Shown: positions 48,301-58,319 of the stretch, piece after piece
How positions within the stretch are numbered: position 1 is the stretch's first letter
Layout: every line of letters begins with the position of its first letter
Assembly: GCF_029633865.1 (NCBI RefSeq)
Contig: NC_079213.1
Span: 90,508,429-90,572,428, forward strand
DNA: 64,000 nt
DNA from: Lampris incognitus
Lineage: Eukaryota; Chordata; Actinopteri; Lampriformes; Lampridae
Direction: 5' to 3'
The notes under the pieces: generated by a model
Databases searched by the model: none
The model's input: only the letters and a program-made list of their open reading frames with translations
Told to the model about the DNA's origin: nothing
Made by a program: the position numbers and the translations under genes

Positions 48301-51300
48301 GCCTTTGATGCTGTGTCAGTCTAAATAAAGAATGCCACGGAGAGGTTGTATCGAGCGACAGCGCTGTGTCCTGACGTGATTTCTAAATACAATACTCCTT
48401 GCCTGCATTTGTTTGGTTTCACCGATGCACAAGTCACGGCAATCCTCCTGGCATTTAACAGCATACACTATATTGCGCTGTTTGTGCTGGGGTACGCGAT
48501 CCTTGGGTGGATCAATTTCTGGCGCAGCGTGTTTTGGGATTTGAAAGCAACCAAGACGCGGTGTTTGGAAAATACTCGTCTCATCTATTCTGACACTCCT
48601 GCTACATATGGAATCACCTGTTGTCCTTCTCAGCAGTTGTCCTTCTCTCTTCAATCGGCTGTTGCACTGTTTGGGTATCTTCCTGGCTTTGACAAACACC
48701 CAGTTAGGATAACCACACTTAACCAGGGCCTGTTTAATATGGGATTGCTCCTCACCCCTGACACGGTGGGGAAGGACAACAGCTGCCTAAGCATAAACCA
48801 GTGGTGATTCCTTATGTGGCGAGAGTTTCGGAACTGTTGAGACGTGTATTTTCCAAACATCGCGTCTCAGTTGTTTTCAAACCCCAAAACACGCTGCTCT
48901 AGAAATTGGTCCACCCCAAGGATCGCGTCCCTCGGCACAAATGGAACAATATAGTGTACGCTGTTAAGTGCCGGCTGTGACATCATGGAAACCAAACAGA
49001 CACTGGCCAAGAGGATGCCGCAACACAGGAGAGCTAACGCGTCAGGCCAGGACTCCGCAGTCTACACCCATCTACAGGCCAGTGGCCACTACGCCACTAC
49101 TTCAAGGATGAGGGTGTGCACATCCTTGGGATAGGGGAATGGGGAGTCAAAGAAGCAATCTATGTGAAGAGGGAACGACCATCACTGAACTCGGGGGGGG
49201 GGGGGCTAAGAGTACATCTGTCACCATCTTACAATGCTGTGATTGCAACCATTCCCGAATCCTATGTGAATAGTACACATTGCCATTATAACGCTCGTTA
49301 ATTAATGGTCATGGCAATTTGTATATGAAATCAATCACCGATCATTGTTGTTGGTCGTTATGCCACTGTATTGTTTATAAGGGTGGGGATACCTGCAGTC
49401 AGTTGAGACCGTAGAGGTCACTTACATGAATGATGAAATGTTTCTCTCAATAAACGTGTCCAGATGAACTGATACAACTTCCTGTGATTTTATTCATACA
49501 GCTGTAATGACCTACTTTTCACTCTCACAGATGATAACACCGTTTCTGAATTAGCCGTGGAACTTCAGCATGTTTATTTCGCTCGGTGCATAACGTGCAC
49601 ATAATCCGACTGACTCTCGTCTACCTTCCCGCTCCCGTGGCTGCTCTGTTTACTATCCCATAACTCCCTGTGTCCTTAAAGGTGTATTCCCCTAATACTG
49701 TACATCACAACAGCCCTTTTCTAACACAATGTTACAAAGTTCTTTACAAAGAAATAAAACCAGACAAGGCAAAAATAAGAACAAGACCAAATAAGTAAGA
49801 GTAAAAATAAAAACAGCATAAATAATTAAAAAAAAAAATCAAACATTTGCAAAAGCTTTCACAAAGAGACAAGTTTTAAGACAATATTTAAAAGAAGTTG
49901 GAGACTTAGTATGTCTGAGTTCAGTAGGAAGAGAGTTCCATAGTGTGGGCGCTCTAACAGCAAAAGCCCGATCACCCTTTGTGACAAACCTGACCTGGAA
50001 AAGACCAGCAGGGATCCATCTGCAGCTCTTAATGGTCGAGAAGGCATATACCAGGTCAATAAATCGGAAATGTATGCAGGACCAAGACTGTTTAAGGCCT
50101 TAAAAGTGAGCAATGAAATTTTTAAATTATTCAAAATCTAACAGGGAGCCAGTGTAGGGAGGCAAGCACAGAAGTAATATAGTCATACCTCTTAGTCCTG
50201 GCAATGAGGCGAGCAGTGGCATTTTGTACCAACTGCAAACGGTGGAGGAAGCCCTTGCTGATACTCGTTGCATTGCAATAATCCAGCCAAGAATAAATAA
50301 TAACATGTACAACTTTTTGTAAATCAGCAATTGATAAAAATGACCTAATATTAGAGACTGAACAACATGTTTGATTTGATTATCAAAACCGAGGTTAGCA
50401 TCGGATATTACCCCAAGATTCCTAGCCACCTGTTTAAGACTATTTGACAGACCACCAAGATTAGTACCAAAAGGGCTGGTGGAATTTGGGGGACTACAAA
50501 AATGACCTCAGATTTATCGTCATTGAATTTAAGAAAATTCTGGGATATCCAGGATTTAATGCCAGAGAGGCAAGTTGTGAGATTTGCTAGGCTGCTAGGA
50601 TCTGTGGGTTTTAGTGGCATGTATAACTGAATGTCATCAGCATAAAAATGGTAAAACACATCATGATTTTGAATAACCTGGCCAAGACGCAGCATGTATA
50701 TAGAAAATAGAAGGGGGCCAAGAACTGGGCTTTGAGGGACACCACAACTCAACTGAGCCACCGAGGAATTAGAGTTACCAAGAACAACAGAAAAAAATCT
50801 GTTGGAGAGGTAGGTAAGAGCATACTAAACCAAAAGACGAGCTCTTCATGACTACCCAAGTCTTTAAGCAATGTAAGAGGATACTGTGATCGACTGTCAA
50901 AGGCAGCACTTAAGTCTAAAAGAATTTAAATTGAGTGGTCACCACTGTCTACAGTCAGCAGTAGGTCATTAGTAACCTTATCTAAAGCTGTATTGGTACT
51001 ATGTAGTGCTCTAAAACTAGACCGGAAACTGTTAAAAACACTGTTAGTATTCATAAAAGATATCAATTGAGATGAAATTACTTTCTCCAGAACCTTAGTT
51101 AAACAAGACATTTTGGAGATTGGTCTGTAGTTACTTAAAGACAGGGGATCCAAATTAGGTTTCTTTAGCAATGGGTGAACAATGGCATGCTTAAAACTGT
51201 CTGGAAAAGAACCAAAGGCCAGATAATTATTAAGAATTTGCAGAATAATGGGGCTAATAGTGGAAAATACCTCATTGATCAGCTTAGTGGGGATGATGTC

Positions 51301-51887
51301 TAGGATGCAGGAGGAGGAGTTCATATTGGAGACTATACTCTGAACTTGTATTGGGTTGAAACTGGGTATATGCCTTGGTCTCTTATTTACCTGGTACTGC
51401 TCCACCACGAATGGCTATTCTACAGACACAGTATATTTTTCATCCATCCATTATCCAAACCTCTTATCCTGCTCTCAGGGTCGCGGGGATGCTGGAGCCT
51501 ACCCCAGCAGTCACTGGGTGGCAGGCGGGGAGACACCCTGGACAGGCTGCCAGGCCATATTGTAACATCTATTACAGGAGTGTGTTTTTTTGAATGCAGA
51601 AATTTGGGGAGTGGAGGGTTAATCATGAGTAATTTACTTGATTTCAATCACTACCACTCAGCAACCCTTCCTGATATTTGTCATTTTATGCACATTATAA
51701 CTTTTCCACATAGACATTTTTATGTAAATATCTGTATTTTATTTTACTTAGCAGTAAAATAATTCTGACTATTATTTCAATGATCAAAGGCTTCTCTTTG
51801 CTCTCTTTTCTTTCAGGTGTGTTTCAGCTCTGTGCTTACCAGAAGACTGTGACAGAACCTGCCCCTCCAAACATCCCCGACAGCTGA
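42151..51887 (+). CDS. lim2: Lens intrinsic membrane protein 2 (LIM2/MP20-like), four coding exons
   Basis: The spliced CDS is 525 bp (174 codons): 42151-42328, 42736-42876, 43107-43241 and 51817-51887. LIM2 is a four-pass protein of the PMP22/claudin superfamily in lens fibre-cell membranes, where it acts in fibre junctions; the family length is about 173 aa. Visible hallmarks: TM1 (GGGTLCGVAALVLLIVST), the extracellular FWMQYR ... GLWRFC ... C signature with C47 and C52, TM2 near AFMLLAVL, TM3 in exon 3 (FLALLALAIYTGV), then FFGKRFLDWRFSWSYIIGWV leading into TM4, and a short cytoplasmic tail ending NIPDS. All introns are phase 1. Teleosts have several lim2 paralogues; I cannot say which this is. 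Intron 3 is 8.6 kb and filled with transposons. The reading frame is intact. Confidence 0.9.
42736..42876 (+). CDS. lim2: lim2 exon 2
   Basis: 141 bp between tgtaaag and GTAATG. It encodes FWDATRAFML (family: A[FY]W[ND]ATRAFM) and TM2 with a following Asn/Lys/Arg loop. Confidence 0.9.
43107..43241 (+). CDS. lim2: lim2 exon 3
   Basis: 135 bp from tctcag to G|GTTAAA. It encodes TM3 and the GKRFLDWRFSWSYIIGWV segment. The donor GTTAAA is weak compared with the GTRAGT consensus. If intron 3 were retained, the next codon would be TAA, giving a 152-residue truncated protein. Confidence 0.88.
43242..43330. other. lim2 intron 3, proximal segment
   Basis: Contains a donor GTTAAA, an A-run and a short (AAT)n tract (about 43269-43288) before the transposon-derived part of the intron begins. 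Confidence 0.6.
43401..43737 (+). mobile_element. SINE-like insertion inside the Penelope terminal repeat
   Basis: A GC-rich 337-bp block bordered by AAACGTTTCATCA on both sides (43388-43400 and 43738-43750), a 13-bp target duplication. The head has a B-box-like gggttcgcgcctcgg and the tail is A-rich (gaaataaatttaagaagaaa). It is unrelated to the SINE at 25105. The head is short, so it is probably 5'-truncated. Confidence 0.75.
44143..44342 (+). repeat. gypsy-4 5' LTR
   Basis: About 200 bp, TGTTATGTCTGC...AATACAAT(G). The last base is G here and A in the partner, so the exact border is uncertain by one or two bases. Confidence 0.88.
44355..45778 (+). pseudogene. gypsy-4 Gag and protease, one nonsense codon
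   Basis: Starts MADISLPPPAPFLALPG. A TAA near 44656 interrupts it between FRQRH and LPGESV, and the same frame goes on. Downstream are zinc knuckles (CGNCGSRSHVSRAQNC and CRSCGKHNHFANVC near 45045-45150) and a protease-like segment LLRDTGAGMSLLN near 45275. The frame is lost near 45760 (frameshift into RT). Confidence 0.85.
45697..48194 (+). pseudogene. gypsy-4 Pol lacking the RT catalytic box
   Basis: RT starts LVVAKKKSGGLRVCVGLRAV, then VFSKLDFRQGYLQVPL and MPFGLSSAPG. The sequence then jumps near 46055 straight to VSASGVTPLQSNVDAIQ, a region that in relatives lies about 80 codons later, so the Y-x-DD catalytic box is deleted. RNase H is broken by a TAG near 46460 and a TGA near 46628. Integrase (46751-48194) is an open frame with HEGHLGIVKLKQRC, CSACLVSGK, LQLDICGEI, ITTDNGPPLV and GGIERFHRSL, and a Pro-rich tail. 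It cannot reverse transcribe by itself. Confidence 0.88.
48195..48394 (+). repeat. gypsy-4 3' LTR
   Basis: 200 bp following a purine tract with a 14-G run (about 48180-48193). It is closely similar to 44143-44342. Confidence 0.88.
48601..48749. other. Spacer between inverted Penelope copies
   Basis: Non-coding spacer. Short repeated tgtccttctc units occur near 48622-48645. Possibly original intron sequence or filler made during insertion. Confidence 0.4.
48750..49490 (+). mobile_element. Penelope-like element (plus copy), inverted relative to 43331-48600
   Basis: In plus frames it reads PVVIPYVARVSELLRRVFSK, then PKDRVPRHK (near 48910) and IVYAVKC. A frameshift or stop follows, then GVKEAIYVKRERPSLN and GLRVHLSPSYNAVIATIP (49140-49260). 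It then gives the terminal repeat with a decayed hammerhead core (GACCGTAGA and GAAAT in place of CTGATGA and GAAAC) ending near aataaacgtgtccagatgaac. It is the same family as the minus copy, head-to-head with it. 5'-truncated. Confidence 0.78.
49700..51408 (-). pseudogene. CR1/L2/Rex1-type LINE reverse transcriptase fragment
   Basis: Minus-strand frames encode an RT: IIPTKLINEVF, HPLLKKPNLDP and LSNYRPISKMSCLTKVLEK near 51100-51300. After a frame break come SCGVPQSPVLGPLLFSIYM (GVPQGS type), FYHFYADDIQLYMP (catalytic box near 50640), and SQNFLKFNDDKSEV. A C-terminal part near 49860-50430 has LLTFKALNSLGPAYISDLL. Broken frames and no endonuclease seen, so it is 5'-truncated. The 3' side ends in an A/T-rich tract near 49700-49840. 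Confidence 0.8.
51441..51560. repeat. Dispersed teleost repeat fragment
   Basis: This block (catccatccattatccaaa ... gtcgcggggatgctggagcc) is, from memory, a very common teleost interspersed sequence, probably a LINE 3' end. Its exact family is not assigned. Confidence 0.6.
51817..51887 (+). CDS. lim2: lim2 exon 4 and stop
   Basis: 71 bp from acceptor ctttcag to TGA (51885-51887). It encodes VFQLCAYQKTVTEPAPPNIPDS, comparable to the family C-terminus after an FAAG/VFYMCAY-like junction. Confidence 0.85.
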
Positions 51888-51969
51888 ACAAGAGAGGGAC
51901 ATCTACACGCTACCACAGATACAGACTATTGCATTGGATATTTCCGCAGTTCAGGGATGCCTAGAACAA

Positions 51970-51975
51970 AATAAA
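51970..51975 (+). terminator. lim2 polyadenylation signal AATAAA
   Basis: AATAAA 83 bp downstream of the lim2 stop codon, the first canonical signal after it. Confidence 0.65.
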
Positions 51976-53528
51976 ATGGCATATTTGACTTCAATCATTA
52001 GGTTCTCGCCTTTGAAACTCTGATTTGTTTGACTTATACATTCAGTTAATTTGGTGTAATGTTTGGATTTGGAAGGACAGTAGAGTGCATTTTTGTTTTT
52101 CTCTGAATATTCAGAGAATTGAAACTAAACTAATGATTACACAGCTAAGTTGACACTGCTTAATCTAAAGTGTGATAAAGGAATTACATAAACAACAAAT
52201 GTCAGGGGAATGACTGTTTAATTGAAACAAAATTCTATCAAATATTAGGTGAAGTGGGGATCAGATCATGATTTGACATGTGTTTTTTTCCAAGGGGCTT
52301 CCAGATAAGGGATTTGTTCTGTCTGTTCTTAGTGTAAATAGGACGAACCACAGTGAGTCAAATAACCATCCTAGATGTCATTAAAGTTTCACATAATCAC
52401 GTTTGACGTTTGTGTTATTATGTTAGTAAGTTAACATTATACCTCAGTCACCGATCTGACCTGGACTAAATGAAAGTGAAGCTGTCAATCTAAAATTGAA
52501 TACATTACAAGGTCTCTAAAGTTAGTCCACTAGATGGCAGTCTCTCTCTGTCTCTCTCGCTCAGACACTCTCTCGCTCAGACACTCTCTCTCTCTCTCAC
52601 ACACACACACACGCACACACACACACACACGCACACACACACACACACACAGAAATAAAACACCCCCATTGCAGACCAGACTATAAGGGCTTTCAGCAGC
52701 AACCTTGGTTTTATCAAACGATGCCAGTTTTAATTCAGATGTTCTCCAATAACCTTGCAAGTAATAGCTTATTACATCAAAGTCACAAAGGGCCTTGTAG
52801 AAAATCCATATAATAGAAAGTTGGCACTTAAACTATTTGGCCCTGTATTGATCCCATACCACAGCCTTGGTACAAGCACTGATTAATTTAAACCTGAGAT
52901 TTCAAAGTGACCAAATTCTGTATTTTAACCTTTCCAATTTTTTTCAGTATCAAGCTAATCCCACAACACAATCTACATGTGAAAAAAGAAAGTTCTGTAA
53001 CAGTAAAACCAAAGATGATTCGCTGAGACCTCCATTGTACTGGAAGTGATCACAGGACCTGTTCTACTAGAACGTCCCGGGTCACAGACCAGAATACATG
53101 GCAGTGGATGTAGCTGCTAGAAAACCACCGTCCCTCTTGATTTACGAGTACCTGGACTATAACTGCATTTATAACATGATAATGGCATTTGTGAACAAGT
53201 CTTGACACGACCTCCCACCCAAGGCAATTCCACCAGCATTGAGGTGACATGATATTGGTTAGTTAACCTAGCTGGTATATGAATAATTAGCAAATTAAGA
53301 TGGCATAGCTGAAAGTTTGAGAAGATTTTTATGACAGCTAAGCTTGTTGGCTTAAAGCAGGGATATATTAACTCACTTTTTTTGCTCAGACCAGAGGTAC
53401 ATTATCTATCTTTATCTAGTGAAAGTCAGAGTCTCTGGTTTAGCACTTAGCATCAAGACAACTGTTTCCGCCTGCTGTACTGTGAGGAAAAGCAGACCTC
53501 TTGCATACATGGAGGAAATACCCTATTT
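51976..53528. other. Intergenic DNA downstream of lim2
   Basis: Nothing coding recognised. A (CT)n/(CA)n compound microsatellite lies at about 52537-52651. The rest is AT-rich. Confidence 0.5.
52537..52651. repeat. Compound (CT)n-(CA)n microsatellite
   Basis: Tracts of tctctctctg, then agacactctct units, then acacacacacgcacac. Strongly biased and easily visible. Confidence 0.9.
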
Positions 53529-53546
53529 GTAATAATAATAATAATA

Positions 53547-53577
<31 letters not shown>

Positions 53578-53578
53578 G
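53529..53578. repeat. (AAT)n microsatellite
   Basis: About 16 TAA/AAT units with one interruption (tag at about 53547). It abuts the R4-type LINE start. Confidence 0.9.
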
Positions 53579-53579
53579 G

Positions 53580-55858
53580 TCCGTAGAAGTTCAACTCCTC
53601 CACGTGGCACGGACCGGGCAACGCAAGTATGGCAAGCCAGCAATACAAGCGGCCAAAGGGTCTCTGACAAAAACAAAAGCCCCGAGGCTATAAAGTACCG
53701 GGTTGGCATCCGGCGGGGGTTAGCCTGCCTCATGGGCAGGAGAGCTCTTTAACCTTGGTCGGTAAGTCTCCTAGAGCTGGTATCTAAAAAAAATACTGGT
53801 GGTTGTGCAACCTAAAATTCACTAAAACTTTTTTATTATGGAAACTTGAATTACCAGATCTTCATACCGCATCAGTCGTCGCGCGGGTTACCAAGGACCG
53901 CGATCTTCAGTGAGAAACCAGGCTGAGATCGAAAAGTGTGCTACTGGAACAAACTCTACCCAAAATGCACCCGAGGATTACCACACTGAGGACATTCCTC
54001 AAAGAGGCCTTCATGTTGCACCATCTCAAAATCCCACTAAAGCCAGTCGACAGAAATGATCTAGGGAAGAGTACAAAGAAGTCATGGAAGCCTTCTACAC
54101 TGCTTCCTTCAACCCAAAAACATCTGTAATTCAAAGCACCTATGACATCTGGCGTGCCAATAACACCTCAAACAGGCTGAATCTAGACGCCAACAAACTT
54201 GCAAATGTCCGCCGTGATATCGTCAGTAAGAAAAGACTAACTGAACTAGAGCTGCAAGCCATCCAAGCAGGAGTAAAGCAGAGAGATTAGAATGTAAAAC
54301 CTGATAGAGGGATACAAACGCAGATCCAGAGGAGCAAAATGAAGATAAGAATCACAAAAATTAGAGAACTGATAAGCCAGGTGACCAAAAACCACCGAAC
54401 AAAGATGAAAAAGATGAGAAAGTGAGTGCAATGAAAGAAAGCATCCTTAGAAAATACAAAATAGCCAAAGAAACCCCAATAGGCCAGAGACCACCAATTC
54501 CAAAGATAAAAGTGACCAGCACTCAAAATCAGCCATAGAAACATAAAATAAAGCCATCAGCCAGATAAAAGACAAACTCCTAGAAGTGCTGTCCCTCACA
54601 GACATTAACCACCTTGTCTATGCAACTGCCTCTGCCAGCACTGAATCACTTGGCATCAAACAAAAGAGGAAGAACAGACCAAGAAAGGATAACTAACCTA
54701 AATGGAAAAAGAAAATTGAAAGTGAAATATGCAAAATTAGGGAGACACATCTACACTAAATGAGATTAAAAAAGAGAAACCAGTCAAAGAAAAACGAAAA
54801 AGAGCACTCATCAGGAAACACAACATCAAACAGAAAGAGCAAATACTAACAGCCATTGAAAATTTGAAACAACTACAATCAAAAGCCCAACAAGTGAAAA
54901 GGTTTGATAAGAGACAAATGTTCTTCCACCAGAACAAAACTTACAAAGAAAATGCAAAGAAATTCTATACAAACTAGGGAAAAGGTCCATTGAGGTCAAA
55001 GAACCCCCTAAAATTGATGAAGTAGAGAACTTCTGGAGCAACATCTAGGAAAAACAAAAGAATTACAAAAAAAATGCTGAATGGATCGGCCAAATAGAAA
55101 CAGAGAATATCTAAACCAACCAACAAGAATGGCCACAAATAACCCTAGAAGAAACAAAAACAGCAATACAGAAGTCCAGTAACTGGAAAGCTCCTGGTAA
55201 TGATGGGATAGTGAACTTCTGGATCAAGAACTTTCCATCTTTATACCAAGATCTGATAAACGCCCACAATGGATTCATCAGCAACCCAGAAACCTACCCT
55301 GAATGGCTCACAACTGGTACTACCTACCTACTTTCCAAAACAGATGACACCGAAAACCCTAAAAACTATCGTCCCATCACATGTCTCCCTACAACCTACA
55401 AGATCTTAACATCCATCATCACTGGGAGAGTTTACAAACACCTGGAATAAAACAACCTACTTCCTATAGAACAAAAAGCATGTTGAAAAGGGAGCTATGG
55501 CTGCAAAGACCAGCTTTTAATAAACAAGGCCATCATTAAGGACGTAAAAATGAGGAAGAAAAATCTGATAACAGCCTGGATAGACTATAAGAAGGCATTC
55601 AACTCTGTACCCCATGACTGGATACTAAAATGTCTTGACATCTACAAAATATCACCAATCCTTATCCAGTTCCTAACAGCAAATATGGACCAGTGGAAAA
55701 CAACCCTTGTTCTAAAATACACCGATGGGACGCTAAATTCAAGGCAGATCAACATCAATAGCGGCATATTTCAAGGCGACTCTCTTTCTCCTCCCCTCTT
55801 TTGCATAGCTCTTACTCCACTATCCTCCCTCCTGAACAACACCAGCTATGGTCAGTGA
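53580..55858 (+). pseudogene. R4-clade (Rex6/Dong-like) LINE, decayed
   Basis: Plus-strand pieces read YDIWRANNTSNRLNLDANKL and ANVRRDIVSKKRLTELELQ near 54140-54280, the N-terminal signature of R4-type ORFs. RT follows with NWKAPGNDGIV (55180), YRPITCLPTTYKILTSI (55365), DQLLINKAIIKDV, AWIDYKKAFNSVPHDWIL (55575-55625) and SGIFQGDSLSPPLFCIAL (55760-55820). Stops near 55448 and 55486 and several frameshifts disable it. It is truncated just before the expected YADD box, so the catalytic core and 3' end are missing. Confidence 0.8.
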
Positions 55859-56730
55859 TTAAAGTGGGCCGGAGCTACCCGGATCCCGACACCGGCACTT
55901 CCCCTCCTCCCCCTAGTCAACCGGAGCTGAGATCCGGCACTGTGTGCCAATTCACAAGCATCACAAAATAAATCGCAAATGAAGTCTTTCTTCTATTTTT
56001 ATACTAATTTACTTTTTCTAAAAGTTTGAATGATATCGCGTCCTCACGTGACCCGCACCTGCCTGCTGTCTGGCTTCACCAGACTTGACATCAAAAGAGA
56101 CTGGCTTCACACTCACGGGTCAGGGTCAGTTCACCGCACCAGGCAGACAACTCGAGAGAGCGTCAACCTGCTACCTGCACAATTATCTTGGATTGGGGGG
56201 CATAAAGAGTGAGTATCCTCGGTGTATTTCCAATAGTATTTCCAATAGTTTTGTCTAGCTCTGCTGTGGTTTTCATTCAAGCAACTAACGTTAGCGAACG
56301 TAACGTTAGCTAGCTCGCTAACTAGCTATCTTCCACCCGGTAACGTTGCTAGCTAGTTGCTGACGTTGCTGGCTAGTTGTTTGAATGCTGCTAGGCAAGC
56401 TAACTATCGGTAGCGTCCGGTAACGTTACTGGTAGCTAGCTAGTTATGTTTGTCCAACCTTAGCTCTGGCCATGCAATATTTTCATTCAAATAACTAACT
56501 AGCTAGCAAACGTTAGCTACCGGTAGCTATTATTAGCTAACAATGCTAACGTTGGGACTACTGGACCAGTGGTTAGCTAGCCTACAGAACTACAGAAGAT
56601 CGCACTACTTGGAACATCTCATATCTTAAGAAAGGCACTATCCATCAAATAGACTTCTACCGCATTCTAACCCTAGGCCCAAGGAATGGGCCCGCTTATT
56701 GTGTTGTATTATGGCATGACGTTAAAGGAA
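55859..56730. other. Non-coding, palindrome-rich tract
   Basis: Contains at 56270-56580 an unusually dense set of GCTAGC, AACGTT and TAACGTTA palindromes. No exon recognised. Confidence 0.5.
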
Positions 56731-56732
56731 AT

Positions 56733-56762
56733 TTGTATGATAATAATAATAATAATAATAAT
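56733..56762. repeat. (AAT)n microsatellite
   Basis: About eight ataat units at the head of the following dispersed repeat. Confidence 0.85.
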
Positions 56763-57235
56763 GGATTACATTTATACAGCACTTTATTTAGACACCCAAA
56801 GCGCTTCACAGTGAAAGGGGTAACTCACCTCAACCACCACCAATATGTATCACACACCTGGGTGATGCACGGCAGCCATTTTACGCCAGAACGATCACCA
56901 CAGATCAGCTTGAGGTGGAGAGGGAGGACTCATTAAGCCAATTACATGGGGGGGATGATTAGGTGGCCAGATGGAGAGAGCCAGGTTGAGAATTTTTGCC
57001 AGGACACCAGGGAACCCCTACTCTTTGTGATAAGTGCCATGGGATCTTTAATGACCGCAGTGAGTCAGGACCTCAGTTTAACGGCTCATCTGAAGGACGG
57101 CATCTCCTACAGCACAGTGTCCCCGTCATTGCACTGTGGCATTGAGATTTTATTGTTGTTCTTATTAGGACCAGAGGGAAGATTGCCCCCTGCTGGCTTA
57201 CCAACACCACTTCCAGCCCCAACTCATTTCCCCAA
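56763..57235. repeat. Probable interspersed teleost repeat
   Basis: Begins tggattacatttatacagca and runs to about cttccagccccaactcattt. It resembles, from memory, an often-seen fish repeat starting with tttatacagcacttt. A 133-codon plus-strand ORF at 56946-57347 is of the kind produced by such repeats; no domain is recognised. Class unknown. Confidence 0.5.
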
Positions 57236-57263
57236 GCGAAAGCGCCTACAAGTCTTTATCGGC

Positions 57264-57430
57264 CCTCGACCGGACCAATGGTTGAGCGAGGTTCCCTCAA
57301 CTGGACCAAAGGTTGAGCGAGCTTCCCTCAACTGGACCAATGGTTGAGCGAGGTTTTCCCTCAACTGGACCAATGGTTGAGCGAGCGAGGTTTTCCCTCA
57401 ACTGGACCAATGGTTGAGCGAGGTTGAGCT
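57264..57430. repeat. Minisatellite, ~30-36 bp unit, about 5 copies
   Basis: Units share ctggaccaatggttgagcga and vary by small indels (extra gcga, ttt). It lies about 150 bp upstream of the putative first exon of the next gene, possibly within its promoter. Confidence 0.88.
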
Positions 57431-57449
57431 TTCAGCGTCCAATAGTTAA

Positions 57450-57581
57450 GCAGCACACCCGTCCCCAACGACCAATCAGCGTGCCTCGTCACGGGCCGAT
57501 CGCCTGACAGCGCGCTAGCCTACTGGCAACTGTCGACTCAACTGATGTCCGTCTCCCTACCGTTTTTCGAGACTCCAGGTA
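57450..57581 (+). other. Putative 5'UTR exon of the zinc-finger gene
   Basis: GC-rich sequence ending in a donor, gactccag|GTAAAT, at 57581. It is inferred from the strong donor and the acceptor at 58307. No transcript evidence. Confidence 0.35.
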
Positions 57582-58307
57582 AATTTAATAGCAATCTTTT
57601 TCATACTTAACATAAGTTCTTGTTATGGATTAAGCGGTTTTCGTTTTACTAAGACATTATTAGGAAATCGGACAACAGCGTCAGTCAGTCTAACGTTACT
57701 CGAGATGCGCGACTTGGCTCGGGAGGCTACCGTTGTTAGCCTCGCCAGACAACATGAAATCACACACTTTCATTAGCTTTATTCAGTCCAACAACAGTCC
57801 AGCTTACAGTATTATTGTCTTATCTAACTTGATGTGTACCACTGAAGTTACCGGCAGCTCAATTCGGGCTGTAGGCCTATGTTTCTCAGCCCCTCAGCCG
57901 ATACAAAACAGCCTCTGAGGAACGAGTGGATTGTAGGCTAACGTTACCCTCTGTTTTATATTGTCTCCCAATAATTCTCTTGAAGTTTCATTTCAACTGT
58001 AATTGAGAAAGGGTTTCTTTACGGTAACTGCTGTAGAAATATTGTGTGTGTGCAGTGTCATGTAAATTAAATTGCACTTTCTAATATTTTTGTATCAACA
58101 CAGTGTTGTGTGATACCGGTCAATCTATAGAATCTATTTGAGTTTTAACAATGAAAGGGTAAGCCATTTGAGAGTAGCCTACGAAATAAAATGAGTTTAA
58201 CTCATAGGACTAGGATATACATGGTTTTGGATAGCAAAATAGGCTATTAGAATACTTATGGGCTTTTAGACAAATTACTTATATTTCTTCATGTTTCACT
58301 CCACCAG
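57582..58307. other. Putative intron 1 of the zinc-finger gene
   Basis: AT-rich. It ends in a pyrimidine tract and cag (58305-58307) directly before the exon with the finger. Nothing else recognised. Confidence 0.35.
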
Positions 58308-58319
58308 GTGAACAACAAC

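Larger units (their letters stand above)
44143..48394 (+). mobile_element. Ty3/gypsy retrotransposon (gypsy-4), defective, in lim2 intron 3
   Basis: 200-bp LTRs at 44143-44342 and 48195-48394 show about three to four differences by eye. CTCCT flanks both sides (44138-44142 and 48395-48399). A PBS-like ttggcgacgaggatggctga adjoins the 5' LTR and a 14-nt G-run/purine tract precedes the 3' LTR. It inserted into the Penelope endonuclease region, whose frame resumes when the element is removed. Confidence 0.88.
43331..48600 (-). mobile_element. Penelope-like element (minus copy) with hammerhead-type terminal repeat, split by SINE and gypsy-4
   Basis: Net Penelope sequence is 43331-43400, 43738-44142 and 48395-~48600. 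On the minus strand it encodes a GIY-YIG-type endonuclease C-terminus: PPKDRVPQHKQRNIVYAVKC then CIGETKQ near 48400-48510, and after gypsy-4 removal the frame continues to VKREQPSL, RLRVHLSPSYNAVIATIP near 43900. The terminal repeat contains CTGATGA (43766-43772 on minus) and GAAAC (43742-43746) separated by a TCAC/GTGA stem, a hammerhead core as known in Penelope-like terminal repeats. 5'-truncated, with no RT seen. Confidence 0.8.

Noticed and set aside
53501-53752. 83-codon ORF with poly-Asn
   Set aside because: Generated by the (AAT)n microsatellite.
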